54,400 bases of DNA from Neglectibacter sp. X58 (GCF_009936035.1 NZ_QWEO01000016.1:1-54400); one strand, 5' to 3'. Positions 8,423-16,872 are shown, counted from the stretch's first letter. Program-made: numbers and translations. Notes: generated by a model from the letters alone, not told the origin.

Positions 8423-8686
8423 ATGACAAAGGCAGAGAAAACCGAAATTATCCAGAAGTATGCCCGCCACGAGGGCGACACCGGCTCTCCCGAAGTGCAG
8501 GTGGCTGTGCTGACAAAGCGCATCAATGATCTCACCGAGCACCTGCGGGTGAACAAGAAGGATCATCACTCCCGCCGGGGCCTGCTGAAGATGGTTGGCC
8601 AGCGCCGCAGCCTTTTAAACTACCTGACCAAGATCGACATTGAGCGCTACCGCGCCATCATTGCCGAACTGGGCATCCGTAAGTAA
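8423..8686 (+). CDS. rpsO: 30S ribosomal protein S15
   Basis: This 87-residue protein has the standard length and sequence of S15: [39 protein letters not shown] and a [14 protein letters not shown] end. It binds 16S rRNA at the central-domain three-way junction and helps start assembly of the small-subunit platform. ATG at 8423 follows AAAGGTGA. It lies directly upstream of pnp, a gene order conserved across bacteria, but the 304-base gap between them is unusually full of structure: a cloverleaf repeat at 8737-8841 and a long hairpin at 8887-8943. Confidence 0.97.
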   Translation: MTKAEKTEIIQKYARHEGDTGSPEVQVAVLTKRINDLTEHLRVNKKDHHSRRGLLKMVGQRRSLLNYLTKIDIERYRAIIAELGIRK

Positions 8687-8736
8687 AAAACCTGCCAAAA
8701 CTGTACAACAGGAGCCAAAGGCTGCCGCCTGCGGGC

Positions 8737-8841
8737 TATAGTAAACGCACGTTAAAATCGGTACAGGCCGATTTTTAACGCTCGGCGGCTTTGCCGCCCG
8801 GTGCAAAAGAGGGAACCCGCTTTTGAACCGCGTTAGCTATA
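8737..8841. repeat. Cloverleaf repeat, copy 1 (between rpsO and pnp)
   Basis: Outer stem TATAGTAAACGC (8737-8748) with GCGTTAGCTATA (8830-8841): 11 of 12 positions pair, one as G-T. Arm 1 is GTTAAAATCGG / CCGATTTTTAAC (8751-8779, one bulge). Arm 2 is GGCGGC-ttt-GCCGCC (8784-8798). Arm 3 is 8801-8828 (CAAAAG...CTTTTG and GGG/CCC). The ends resemble those of copy 3 at 47373-47476. Confidence 0.8.
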
Positions 8842-8886
8842 ACACAGCCTGCAAGCGCAGCCTTTTACTCTTTTTAGGCGGACACC

Positions 8887-8943
8887 CCCTGTTTTACAAC
8901 CAAACAGGCCGGGGCTTTCGGCATGTTTGGTTATAAAACAGGG
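8887..8943 (+). promoter_or_regulatory. Long hairpin in the pnp leader
   Basis: CCCTGTTTTACAACCAAACA and a 20-base arm at 8924-8943 pair with one G-T, with a 17-base loop, ending 47 bases before the pnp start. In enterobacteria a pnp-leader stem cut by RNase III lets PNPase repress its own mRNA; this hairpin sits in the equivalent place. A role in this organism is inferred. Confidence 0.7.
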
Positions 8944-8990
8944 CCGCCGCGAAGAAGATCCCCAAAAACAGGGAGAAAGGAAAACTAAAA

Positions 8991-11168
8991 ATGTTTGAAA
9001 ATTTCAAGGTATATGAGACGACCTTTGCAGGCCGCCCCCTGGTTGTGGAAACCGGAAAAATGGGCCAGCTTGCAAACGGCGAGTGCCTGGTGCGCTATGG
9101 CGACACAGTGGTGCATGTAGCCGCCACCGCCTCCGCAAAGCCCCGGGACGGCATCGACTTCTTCCCCCTTTCCGTAGACTTTGAGGAAAAGCTCTATTCC
9201 GTAGGCAAAATTCCCGGTTCCTTCTTAAAGCGGGAGGGCCGCCCCTCTGACAAGGCCATCCTGGTCTGCCGCATGATCGACCGCCCCATCCGCCCCCTGT
9301 TCCCCAAGGATATGCGCAATGATGTTTCCATCGTCTGCACCGTCATGTCTGTGGAGCAGGACAACTCCCCGGAGATTGCCGCTATGGTGGGCACCTCCAT
9401 TGCCCTCTCCATTTCCGACATCCCCTGGAACGGCCCCATCTCCGGCGTGTCCGTAGGCCTTATTGACGGCGAGTTTATTATGAACCCCACTGCCGCCCAG
9501 CGCAAAGCAAGCCAGATGGCGGTCACTGTGGCCTCCACCAGCGAGCGCATTGCCATGATTGAGGCCGGGGCCAATGAGGTAAGCGATGAGGACATGTACA
9601 ATGGCATTATGGCAGGCCATGCGGAGAACCAGAAAATCATCCAGTTTATCAACGGCATTGTGGCGGAAATCGGCAAGGAAAAGTTCTCCTATCCCAGCAA
9701 CAAGCCGGAAAAGGAAATGATAGACGCCATCCTGGCCTTTGCCCAGGAGGATGTCCGCGCCGCCCTGGATACCGACGATAAAACCGTCCGGGACGCCCGC
9801 TTAAAGCCTGTATATGAAAAGGTACATGAGCGCTTTGATCCGGAGTATCCGGAACAGGAAGGGAAAATTGACGAGTGCCTGTATTTGACCCAGAAAATCG
9901 TGGTGCGCCGCTGGCTTTTGGACGAGCAGAAGCGGGTAGACGGCCGGGGCATGGATGACATGCGGCCTCTGGCTGCCGAAGTGTCCCTTTTGCCCCGCAC
10001 CCATGGCTCCGGCATGTTCACCCGGGGCCAGACCCAGGTGCTGACAGTCGCCACCTTAGGCTCCATCCGGGACAACCAGCTTTTGGACGGCATTGACGAG
10101 GAAGAGTCCAAGCGGTATATCCACCACTACAATTTCCCCTCCTATTCCGTAGGCGAAACCCGGCCCAGCCGCGGCCCGGGCCGCCGGGAGGTAGGCCATG
10201 GCGCTTTGGCCGAGCGGGCCTTGGTGCCTGTCATCCCTTCCATGGAGGAGTTCCCCTATACCATCCGCCTGGTGTCTGAGGTCTTAAGCTCTAACGGCTC
10301 CACCTCCCAGGCTTCCATCTGCGGCTCCACCCTGGCCCTGATGGACGCGGGCGTGCCCATTAAAGCCCCGGTTGCAGGCATTTCCTGCGGCCTTATCACC
10401 GAAGGCGACCGCTGGATGACCATGGTGGACATCCAGGGCATTGAGGACTTCTTTGGCGACATGGACTTTAAGGTGGGCGGCACCAAGAAGGGCATCACCG
10501 CCATCCAGATGGATCTGAAGATTTCCGGCCTGACCCCGGAGATGGTGAAAGAGGCCCTGGAGAAAACCCACAAGGCCCGCAACTATATCATCGACGAAAT
10601 CATGCTCAAGGCCATTCCCGAGGTGCGGCCCGAGCTTTCCAGGTACGCCCCCAAAATGCTCTCCACCCAGATTCCCGTAGACAAAATCCGGGAGGTTATC
10701 GGCACCGGCGGCAAGGTTATCCAGAAAATCTGCGCTGAGTGCGAAATCACCATGGACGTGGAAGAGGACGGCCATGTGTTCATCACCGGCATTGACATTG
10801 AAAAGTGCCGCCGCGCTTTAGACATTGTGGACACCATTGTAAACGACCCGGAGCCTGGCTCCTATTATAACGGCAGGGTCACCCGCCTGATGGACTTCGG
10901 CGCTTTCGTAGAGATTGCCCCGGGCAAGGAAGGCCTGGTACACATTTCCCGCCTGGACATCAAGCGCACAGAGAAAGTGACAGACGTGGTAAATGTAGGC
11001 GACGTGGTAAAGGTGAAGGTGCTGGAAATTGACGATAAGGGCCGGCTGAACCTTTCCCGCCGGGACGCCCTCATCGACCTGGACGGCGCTGTGCCGGAGA
11101 ACGACATCTCCGAGTCCCGCCCGCCCCGCCGGGATCGCCGCCCCCGCCGGGACTACGACCGGCATTAA
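8991..11168 (+). CDS. pnp: Polyribonucleotide nucleotidyltransferase (PNPase)
   Basis: This 725-residue protein has the standard domain order: RNase PH domain 1 (about 1-210), linking alpha-helical domain, RNase PH domain 2 (about 310-545, with GPGRREVGHGALAERAL and the DAGVPIKAPVAGI stretch), KH domain (about 557-620, VIGTGGKVIQKI) and S1 domain (about 622-693, GSYYNGRVTRLMDFGAFVEI). It degrades RNA 3' to 5' using phosphate and joins the mRNA decay machinery. ATG at 8991 follows GGGAGAAAGGA. A basic RPPRRDRRPRRDYDRH tail closes the protein. It is probably cotranscribed with rpsO; its leader hairpin suggests autoregulation. Confidence 0.97.
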   Translation: MFENFKVYETTFAGRPLVVETGKMGQLANGECLVRYGDTVVHVAATASAKPRDGIDFFPLSVDFEEKLYSVGKIPGSFLKREGRPSDKAILVCRMIDRPIRPLFPKDMRNDVSIVCTVMSVEQDNSPEIAAMVGTSIALSISDIPWNGPISGVSVGLIDGEFIMNPTAAQRKASQMAVTVASTSERIAMIEAGANEVSDEDMYNGIMAGHAENQKIIQFINGIVAEIGKEKFSYPSNKPEKEMIDAILAFAQEDVRAALDTDDKTVRDARLKPVYEKVHERFDPEYPEQEGKIDECLYLTQKIVVRRWLLDEQKRVDGRGMDDMRPLAAEVSLLPRTHGSGMFTRGQTQVLTVATLGSIRDNQLLDGIDEEESKRYIHHYNFPSYSVGETRPSRGPGRREVGHGALAERALVPVIPSMEEFPYTIRLVSEVLSSNGSTSQASICGSTLALMDAGVPIKAPVAGISCGLITEGDRWMTMVDIQGIEDFFGDMDFKVGGTKKGITAIQMDLKISGLTPEMVKEALEKTHKARNYIIDEIMLKAIPEVRPELSRYAPKMLSTQIPVDKIREVIGTGGKVIQKICAECEITMDVEEDGHVFITGIDIEKCRRALDIVDTIVNDPEPGSYYNGRVTRLMDFGAFVEIAPGKEGLVHISRLDIKRTEKVTDVVNVGDVVKVKVLEIDDKGRLNLSRRDALIDLDGAVPENDISESRPPRRDRRPRRDYDRH

Positions 11169-11216
11169 GGCGCTGCGTCTCGCCCTGCTGGCACGCGGTA
11201 GCCTTTAAGAATCCGC

Positions 11217-11302
11217 CAAAGGGTTATCACCCTTTGAAAACCCGCGTTTCGCTTCTTTAAAGACAAAAAAACCAGCCTGCCGGATTGCCGGAAGGCTGGT
11301 TT
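11217..11302. terminator. Two hairpins between convergent genes
   Basis: CAAAGGG/CCCTTTG (11217-11236) is a weak first stem after pnp. AACCAGCCT/AGGCTGGTT (11270-11301) is followed on the minus strand by TTTTTTTGTCTTT, a good terminator for the gene ending at 11310; it also reads acceptably on the plus strand. Confidence 0.75.
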
Positions 11303-11309
11303 TCTGTTT

Positions 11310-11792
11310 TCAGGATGAGCGAATATGCCTCCAGGGGTTTACAGGCGGCTCGAACAGCCCGGCCCATACCCGCATATCCTCCTCTGTGATAGTGGAAAAC
11401 ACGTCGTCCCGGTTCTGGGCGGCGCGGCGCTCCAAACGGCACAGCAGCTCCTCCAAAGGCGCGTCCAAAAAGCACACCTTTGTTTCCGCCCCCAAGGCCG
11501 CGGCCTCCAGGCGCTTTTCCTCCCGCTGTTCCTCCACCCAGAAGCCGAAATCCAGAATCACGCTTACGCCCTTTTGCAGCAGATCCTGCCCCACCTTCCA
11601 CATCAAATCCTCCACCCGGTTGTGGCGGCTGTCATGAACCTCCTGATCTACCTGGTGGAAGTCGTCCCCGAACAGGAAGATGTGCCATTCGTCCGGGGTG
11701 AAGCGCACTGCCCCGGTTTCCTTTGCCAGCTTTTGGGCATAAGTAGTTTTGCCCGCACCTGGCAGGCCCACCATCAGGAATAAATCCGCCAC
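11310..11792 (-). CDS. Small P-loop kinase-like ATPase (AAA_33/zeta-toxin-like)
   Basis: The protein has 160 residues and begins ADLFLMVGLPGAGKTTYAQK, a clear Walker A (GLPGAGKTT). It has FTPDEWHIFLFGDD and VILDFGFWVEEQREEKR, features of small kinases that phosphorylate small molecules or sugars (AAA_33 group). The substrate is unknown. The GTG at 11792 is four bases past the stop of the GH32 gene and behind GAAGGAA, so the two form an operon. A sugar kinase role next to a fructoside hydrolase is an attractive guess but not shown by the sequence. Confidence 0.75.
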   Translation of the reverse strand: MADLFLMVGLPGAGKTTYAQKLAKETGAVRFTPDEWHIFLFGDDFHQVDQEVHDSRHNRVEDLMWKVGQDLLQKGVSVILDFGFWVEEQREEKRLEAAALGAETKVCFLDAPLEELLCRLERRAAQNRDDVFSTITEEDMRVWAGLFEPPVNPWRHIRSS

Positions 11793-11796
11793 AGCT

Positions 11797-12888
11797 TTAT
11801 TCCTTCGCGTAGAACGTGCAGGAGAATTCCCCGCGGTTTATAAACACCTCCCGGGCATGGCCGTCCTGCAAAAAGGCCACCTCCCGCACCTGGGAACGGG
11901 GCAGGGACAGCAACACCTTCCCGTCCTGGACAAGGGCAGCTTCCTCCCCCTCCTGACTCAGGAGGGGCGCGGTGTCCCGCAGCAGGTGCCGGGCTTCCTC
12001 CACCGGATAGGTGCACACTTTGCCCTCTGCCAGGGAAATTTCCCGCGGAATCGTGAGAGCGCCTGCCCGCACAGCGCCTGCCGGCACTTCCCGCTCCCAG
12101 CTATGCATCCAGGCGATGAGGATACGCCTGCCCTTTTCGTCCAGGAAGGTCTGCCCGGCGTAGAAGTCCGGGCCTTTTTCCGGGATTTGGAAGCTTTCCG
12201 GGGTGAAGGTTTCCCCGTCAAAGCTGCCCACAACAAACTGGGAAGCCCGGCTCTTGTCCATGCGGGAGAACAGCAGCACCCACTTGTCCCCTAAGGGGAA
12301 AAGATCCGGGCACTCCGGCACAGGCCCATAGTCCCGGCTCTGGAAAATGGGGCCAATATACTCCCAGTGCAGCAAATCGGCCGATTTATACAGCAGCACA
12401 CTACCAAGGCCGTCTGCCCCCGCGCCGCACACCATGCGGTAGCCGTCCCCATAGGGGAAGATTTTAGGATCCCGGAAGTCCCGGCTTGCGGGATCAACCG
12501 GGCTTTGGGCAATCACCGGGTTTCCCGCGTATTTCTCAAAGCGCCTGCCGTCATGGCTTATGGCAATGCACTGGGTCTGGCCCAGATCCTTGGAAACAGC
12601 GGTATACATCAGGTACAAGTCCCCGTCCTTTTCCAGGGCAGAGCCGGAAAAGCAGCCGTCCCCGTTTTCATAAGGCATGTCCGGGTACAGGGCAATGGGC
12701 AGTTCCTGCCAGTGCAGCAGGTCCTTGCTGACAGCATGGCCCCAGTGCATGGTGTCCCACTTGGGGGCATGGGGGTTGTGCTGGAAAAAAGCGTGATACT
12801 CCCCCTTAAACCAGCAAAGCCCGTTGGGATCGTTTATCCAGCCCTTTTCCGGCTCGAAATGGTAAGAAAGTCTTTCAATACCCGTCAT
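11797..12888 (-). CDS. Glycoside hydrolase family 32 (sucrose/fructan hydrolase)
   Basis: The 363-residue protein carries the GH32 hallmarks: WINDPNGL near the N-terminus (nucleophile Asp), then the FRDPK motif (DFRDPKIFPYGDG, transition-state Asp) and the ECPDLFPL motif with the acid/base Glu. It should cleave beta-fructosides such as sucrose or sucrose 6-phosphate. It lacks a signal peptide, so it is cytosolic. It is shorter than most members (450-500), so the C-terminal beta-sandwich is reduced. The ATG at 12888 is chosen because family homology begins there, but it has no adjacent ribosome site: the leader ending at this codon is nearly the same as the one before minD (34188-34284). No transporter is nearby. 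Confidence 0.85.
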   Translation of the reverse strand: MTGIERLSYHFEPEKGWINDPNGLCWFKGEYHAFFQHNPHAPKWDTMHWGHAVSKDLLHWQELPIALYPDMPYENGDGCFSGSALEKDGDLYLMYTAVSKDLGQTQCIAISHDGRRFEKYAGNPVIAQSPVDPASRDFRDPKIFPYGDGYRMVCGAGADGLGSVLLYKSADLLHWEYIGPIFQSRDYGPVPECPDLFPLGDKWVLLFSRMDKSRASQFVVGSFDGETFTPESFQIPEKGPDFYAGQTFLDEKGRRILIAWMHSWEREVPAGAVRAGALTIPREISLAEGKVCTYPVEEARHLLRDTAPLLSQEGEEAALVQDGKVLLSLPRSQVREVAFLQDGHAREVFINRGEFSCTFYAKE

Positions 12889-12983
12889 AAAAATCGCCGT
12901 GCGATACAGAAGCCGCACAAAAAGCCATGAAAAACAGACTTCTGTGCCCTGTACCGCTCCTTTCTTTTGTATTTTTCGTACTG
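12886..12983 (-). repeat. Shared leader repeat, copy 1 (GH32 start)
   Basis: About 100 bases that end exactly at the GH32 start codon and match 34188-34284, which ends at the minD-like start codon. Conserved blocks read on the minus strand: GAAAAATACAAA, GGAGCGGTAC, then GTGCGG.T.CTGTATCGCA and GGCGATT.T just before ATG. Confidence 0.75.
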
Positions 12984-13154
12984 CCTGCATCTTGCTTCCC
13001 GCATAGATGCGTATAGCCATATTCTAGCACACCGCCGCCCTCTGGTCAATCCTCTTTGGCTTGGGGACGGCCCGCTGTAAGGCCGCGGGGCTTCTTCTCG
13101 CCTGCCGGGATGCGCCTGTCAAAGCTTTCCCTTTCATAAGAAATTGGTTTTTAG

Positions 13155-13213
13155 ATCAAACCTTTTTTCTAAAAAGGTTTGCGGGGGCGAGGGGGCGGCG
13201 CCCCCGTAGCCAT
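13155..13213. repeat. Dispersed intergenic repeat R1
   Basis: AAACCTTTTTTCTAAAAAGGTTT followed by a GC-rich part with GGGGGCGGCGCCCCC. Related copies lie at 25656-25722 and, partly, at 977-1021. The first half is a hairpin that could also end the acyl-CoA synthetase transcript. The whole gap 13021-13233 shows no gene. Confidence 0.65.
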
Positions 13214-13233
13214 GGGTGCAGCGCCGCGCTGCC

Positions 13234-15519
13234 TCAGCCTTTCAGCTCCACCCGCCGGATTTTGCCGCTGATGGTCTTAGGCAGATCCTCCCTAAACTCT
13301 ACAATGCGGGGATACTTATAAGGCGCGGTGTGCTTTTTCACATATCCCTGAATTTCCTTCTTCAGCTCTTCCGTCCCCTCAGTGCCCTTTGTCAGCACCA
13401 CAAAGGCCTTTACCACCTGGCCCCGGACAGGATCTGGCGCGCTGGTGACAGCGCACTCCAGCACATAGGGCAGCTCCATAATCACGCTCTCAATCTCAAA
13501 AGGCCCGATGCGGTAGCCGCTGGACTTTATCACGTCGTCTGTGCGCCCCACATACCAGTAAAAGCCGTCCTCGTCCCGCCAGGCTGTGTCCCCGGTGTGG
13601 TACATATTGTCGTGCCAGGCTTCCCTGGTGTTTTCCTCGTCACCGTAGTACCCCATGAACAGGCCGCAGGGCACAGCTTTGTCTGTACGGATAACGATTT
13701 CCCCTGTCTCGCCCACAGGGGCCGGGGTGCCGTCAGGCAGGACGATGTCCACGTCATATAGGGGGCTGGGCACGCCCATAGAGCCGGTTTTCGGCACAGT
13801 GCCCACAGGGTTGTAGATAGACAGGGTGGTTTCTGTCTGGCCAAAGCCCTCCATCAAGGAAAGTCCGGTGGCCCGCTTCCACTGCTCGTATACCTCCGGG
13901 TTCAGGGCCTCCCCGGCGGTGGTGGAATACTCGATGGAGGACAGGTCGTATTGGGACAAATCCTCCTTGATAAAGAAGCGGTACATGGTGGGAGGCGCGC
14001 AGAAGGTGGTGATGTGGTATTTTGCGAACATGGGCAGGATATCGTGGGCGTCAAACTTGTCAAAATCATAGGTGAAAATGGCGGCCTCATTCATCCACTG
14101 CCCGTAGTATTTCCCCCACAAAGCCTTGCCCCAGCCTGTGTCGGAGATGGTGAAGTGCAGGCCGTCGGGATTCACGTTGTGCCAGTATTTGGCGGTGATG
14201 AAGTGCCCCAGGGCATATTTATAGCTGTGCTCCGCAATTTTGGGATACCCTGTGGTGCCGGAGGTGAAGAACATCAGCATGGGGTCGCTGCCGGCAGGCG
14301 CCTGTGGCCTCCTCTCGTAGGTGTCGGGGAAAGCTTCTGCCTCTTTGTCGAAATCATGCCAGCCCAGGCGGTTCTCCCCCACCATAATCCTGATATCCAC
14401 TCCGCAGCTTTGGGCGGCGCGGTCCGCCTCCTCGGCCACCTGCCCGTCGGCTGTGCAGAGGATGGCCTTCACCCCCGCGGCCTTAAAGCGGTAATCAAAG
14501 TCGTGCTCCATCAAAAGGTTGGTGGCGGGTATCACCACAGCCCCCATCTTGTGCAGGGCGGTGATGACGAACCAGAACTGGTAATGCCGCTTTAACACCA
14601 CCAGCACCCTGTCCCCCCGCTTGATGCCCAGGGATTCCAGATAGTTGGCTGTTTTGTTTGACCACCGGCTGATGTCCCCAAAGGTAAAGCGCCTTTCTGT
14701 CTTGTCCCTGGACAGGTGGAGCATGGCGAGCTTGTCCGGGCTTTTTTGGGCAATGGCGTCCACCACGTCAAAGGCAAAGTTAAACTTCTCCTCATCCGTA
14801 AAGTGGATGCCCTTGAGGATGCCGTTTTCGTCCAGCTCTGTGTGAACAAAGGCGTCGGACACGGTCTCCCGGTTCTGCCGGGCGATTTTCGCGTCAATCA
14901 GCCGCTGGAAGCGATCCTGCTCCGGGGCAAACCCCTCCGGGCCTTTCAGCACCAGGGCATAAATCTGGCACTCTGCCCCGCCAGTGGCTATCATGCCATG
15001 GGGGGTGGCGGAGTTGTAATAGATGGTGTCCCCCTCGTGGAGGATTTCAATGTGGCTGCCCACCTGCATTTTCATGGAGCCTTTTACCACAATGTCGAAT
15101 TCCTGTCCCACATGGGTGGAAAGCTTGATGGCAACCTTCTGCTCCGCCTCAGAGTAAGGCATGGTGACAAAGAACGGCTCGGCGGTCTTGTTTTTAAACA
15201 AGGGCGCTTTGTTCAGATACTTGAATCCCTGCCGCCGGGTAATGGGCAGGCCGTCCCCTTTGCGGGAAACGGTATAGGAGGACAGGGTGGGGCTTGCGCC
15301 TTTAATCAGATCCGTAGGATCCACCGCAAAGCGCTGGGCGCATTTGTAGATAAAGGTAAAGCTGAAGTCCCGCTCCCCCTGTTCGCACTGCTGGTATTCC
15401 TCCTTGGAGGCGCCTGTGCATTTTGCCATTTCCTCCTCGGAAAGGCCGGTAATTTCCCGCATGGTGCGGATACGCTGGGCCACCTCCGCAAGCTGTGCTT
15501 TTAAATCTGTTTTCTCCAT
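13234..15519 (-). CDS. HTH-cupin-acyl-CoA synthetase fusion
   Basis: The protein has 761 residues and three parts. Residues about 12-68 form an XRE-type helix-turn-helix (LAEVAQRIRTMREITGLSEE). Residues about 110-190 form a cupin (THVGQEFDIVVKGSMKMQVG, then HEGDTIYYNSATPHGM). The remainder is an ANL adenylating enzyme: P-loop MLMFFTSGTTGYPK (about 420), STTAGEALNPE, TGDTAWRDEDGFYWYVGRTD and the catalytic lysine in SGKIRRVEL near the end. It should activate a carboxylic acid as acyl-AMP and pass it to CoA; the acid is unknown. HTH-cupin proteins usually are stand-alone regulators, so this chain may sense its own substrate. ATG at 15519 follows AAGGGGC. It is preceded by a T-box leader. Confidence 0.9.
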   Translation of the reverse strand: MEKTDLKAQLAEVAQRIRTMREITGLSEEEMAKCTGASKEEYQQCEQGERDFSFTFIYKCAQRFAVDPTDLIKGASPTLSSYTVSRKGDGLPITRRQGFKYLNKAPLFKNKTAEPFFVTMPYSEAEQKVAIKLSTHVGQEFDIVVKGSMKMQVGSHIEILHEGDTIYYNSATPHGMIATGGAECQIYALVLKGPEGFAPEQDRFQRLIDAKIARQNRETVSDAFVHTELDENGILKGIHFTDEEKFNFAFDVVDAIAQKSPDKLAMLHLSRDKTERRFTFGDISRWSNKTANYLESLGIKRGDRVLVVLKRHYQFWFVITALHKMGAVVIPATNLLMEHDFDYRFKAAGVKAILCTADGQVAEEADRAAQSCGVDIRIMVGENRLGWHDFDKEAEAFPDTYERRPQAPAGSDPMLMFFTSGTTGYPKIAEHSYKYALGHFITAKYWHNVNPDGLHFTISDTGWGKALWGKYYGQWMNEAAIFTYDFDKFDAHDILPMFAKYHITTFCAPPTMYRFFIKEDLSQYDLSSIEYSTTAGEALNPEVYEQWKRATGLSLMEGFGQTETTLSIYNPVGTVPKTGSMGVPSPLYDVDIVLPDGTPAPVGETGEIVIRTDKAVPCGLFMGYYGDEENTREAWHDNMYHTGDTAWRDEDGFYWYVGRTDDVIKSSGYRIGPFEIESVIMELPYVLECAVTSAPDPVRGQVVKAFVVLTKGTEGTEELKKEIQGYVKKHTAPYKYPRIVEFREDLPKTISGKIRRVELKG

Positions 15520-15548
15520 GTTTTCTGCCCCTTTCAATATTCCTATGA

Positions 15549-15835
15549 GATAAAATAAAAAGCCCGCCTCACAGAAGAAGTATGTCCTTCTATGAGACGG
15601 ACCCAAAGTCAAAGTCCGCGGTACCACTCATATTGCGCTTTCGCGCCGCCTCGTCAGGCTCCAGCAAGCCCTATGCACTAACGCAGCACACGCGGGAAAC
15701 GCCTACCACCTCTGAGGGCTTCGGATTTCCGGCTCGGAAGGGATTGGCGTGTGGTTGCCCCCGCTGACTCGCACCTGCCGCCAGCTCTCTGAAGGGAAAG
15801 CGCCCCCGCCGTCTTCGTCACAGCCTTTATGCCTA
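15549..15835 (-). promoter_or_regulatory. T-box leader upstream of the acyl-CoA synthetase fusion
   Basis: The T-box core GAGTGGTACCGCGG is present (complement at 15616-15629). A terminator follows: CCGTCTCATAGAAG pairs with CTTCTGTGAGGCGG through two G-T pairs, then GGCTTTTTATTTTA. An AGAGAG..GG.GG..GGTGCGAG stem I apex is recognisable at 15760-15800. The specifier loop lacks the usual AGTA/GAA pattern, so the cognate amino acid cannot be assigned; ATC (Ile) and TTC (Phe) are the only loose candidates. T-boxes usually serve aminoacyl-tRNA synthetase, amino-acid synthesis or transport genes. Confidence 0.85.
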
Positions 15836-15860
15836 TGCAATTATAAACTGTCTGCTTTTA

Positions 15861-15889
15861 ATGATACACAGCGCCAAAGGAAATGTCAA
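15861..15889 (-). promoter_or_regulatory. SigmaA-type promoter of the T-box transcript
   Basis: TTGACA (complement 15884-15889), 17 bases, TATCAT. The -35 overlaps the stop of the upstream XRE gene. Confidence 0.75.
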
Positions 15890-16212
15890 GGTTTTTTTCC
15901 AGGATTTTTGTCCGGGTCCTCCTGCCCCTGCCTGTAAAAATACTGCAGCAGGGCATAGAGAATCCCCTTTTGTTCCCCGTCCAGCCCGTCCAAAGCCACA
16001 AACTCCCGCTTCTCCAGCCCTAAAATATAGTCTGTAGAAACGTGGAAAAGCAGGGAAAGCTCCACCAGCTTTGCCGCTGTGGGTATGGAAATCCCCATCT
16101 CCCAAGCGTTTACGCTGGAACGGGTGACAGACATGATTTTCGCAAGCTCTGTCTGTGTCATGCCCCGCGACTGCCGAAGTTCCTTTATCCTGCCGCTGGC
16201 CTGTATCACCAT
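15886..16212 (-). CDS. XRE-family transcriptional regulator
   Basis: The protein has 108 residues. The helix-turn-helix (about residues 8-60) reads IKELRQSRGMTQTELAKIMS, then VTRSSVNAWEMGISIPTAAKL, ending with FHVSTDYILGL, a very typical cI/Xre pattern. The short C-terminal part (LDGEQKGILYALLQYFYRQG) may serve dimerisation. ATG at 16212 follows GGGGAGGTGG. It is divergent from the TM2 gene, and an AT-rich region with a palindrome (ATCATTGAT) lies between them, so it probably controls itself and the TM2 gene. Confidence 0.9.
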   Translation of the reverse strand: MVIQASGRIKELRQSRGMTQTELAKIMSVTRSSVNAWEMGISIPTAAKLVELSLLFHVSTDYILGLEKREFVALDGLDGEQKGILYALLQYFYRQGQEDPDKNPGKKP

Positions 16213-16257
16213 TGCCCCACCTCCCCTGTCCATTATAGCTTTCCCTTGGAGACATTT

Positions 16258-16311
16258 AATTATCATCATTGATTATTATTATTTGACAAAACCCTATTCT
16301 TATGCTATATT
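16258..16311 (+). promoter_or_regulatory. Promoter of the TM2 gene with possible XRE operator
   Basis: TTGACA (16283-16288), 17 bases, TATATT (16306-16311). Just upstream lies the near-palindrome ATCATTGAT in an AT-rich run, a possible binding site for the divergent regulator. Confidence 0.8.
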
Positions 16312-16341
16312 GATAGGCAGGAAACATAAGGAGGGAACAAC

Positions 16342-16752
16342 ATGGATATGGAACAGAACACACAGCCCTGGCAGGAAGCCCCGCCGAATGCGGCCCCGCC
16401 CCAGAAATTCTGCAAGCACTGCGGGGGGCGAATCCCGGCGGACGCGGTCATCTGCACCCTGTGCGGCAGGCAGGTGGAGGAAACAGCCCAGGCCACGCCC
16501 AATATCGTCATCAACAATACCAACACCAACGAAAACATAAACACCATGAACGCCTATATGCAGGCCAAGGCCCGGAACAAGTGGGTGGCTGTGCTGCTGT
16601 GCTTTTTCCTGGGGGGCATTGGCGCCCACAAGTTTTATGAGGGGAAAATCGGCATGGGCGTGCTGTATATCTTCACCTTCGGCCTGTTTGGAATCGGAAT
16701 CCTGATAGATTTCATCACCCTGCTCTTTAAGCCTAATCCCTACTATGTATAA
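16342..16752 (+). CDS. Zinc-ribbon plus TM2-domain membrane protein
   Basis: The protein has 136 residues. A short zinc ribbon lies at about residues 24-43 (FCKHCG, 13 residues on CTLCG). A polar N/T-rich linker follows (NIVINNTNTNENIN). The C-terminal TM2 domain has two membrane helices (WVAVLLCFFLGGIGAHKFYE and VLYIFTFGLFGIGILIDFIT). TM2 proteins are small membrane proteins of unclear function. ATG at 16342 follows GGAGGG. A strong promoter lies upstream and a terminator downstream, so it is a single-gene unit facing the XRE regulator. Confidence 0.88.
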   Translation: MDMEQNTQPWQEAPPNAAPPQKFCKHCGGRIPADAVICTLCGRQVEETAQATPNIVINNTNTNENINTMNAYMQAKARNKWVAVLLCFFLGGIGAHKFYEGKIGMGVLYIFTFGLFGIGILIDFITLLFKPNPYYV

Positions 16753-16753
16753 A

Positions 16754-16792
16754 AAGCCGCCGCATGGCCCTGTGCCCTGCGGCTTCTTTTTT
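16754..16792 (+). terminator. Rho-independent terminator of the TM2 gene
   Basis: AAGCCGC / GCGGCTT stem, then CTTTTTT. Confidence 0.85.
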
Positions 16793-16806
16793 AGACGGCA
16801 AAACCG

Positions 16807-16836
16807 TTTACAAACCCCTCAGCCCTGTGCTATTAT
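16807..16836 (+). promoter_or_regulatory. Promoter of the GH5 gene
   Basis: TTTACA, 18 bases, TATTAT, 36 bases before the start codon. Confidence 0.7.
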
Positions 16837-16872
16837 GAATATAAATTCTTATGCAAGAAAGGCGGGGCTGTG

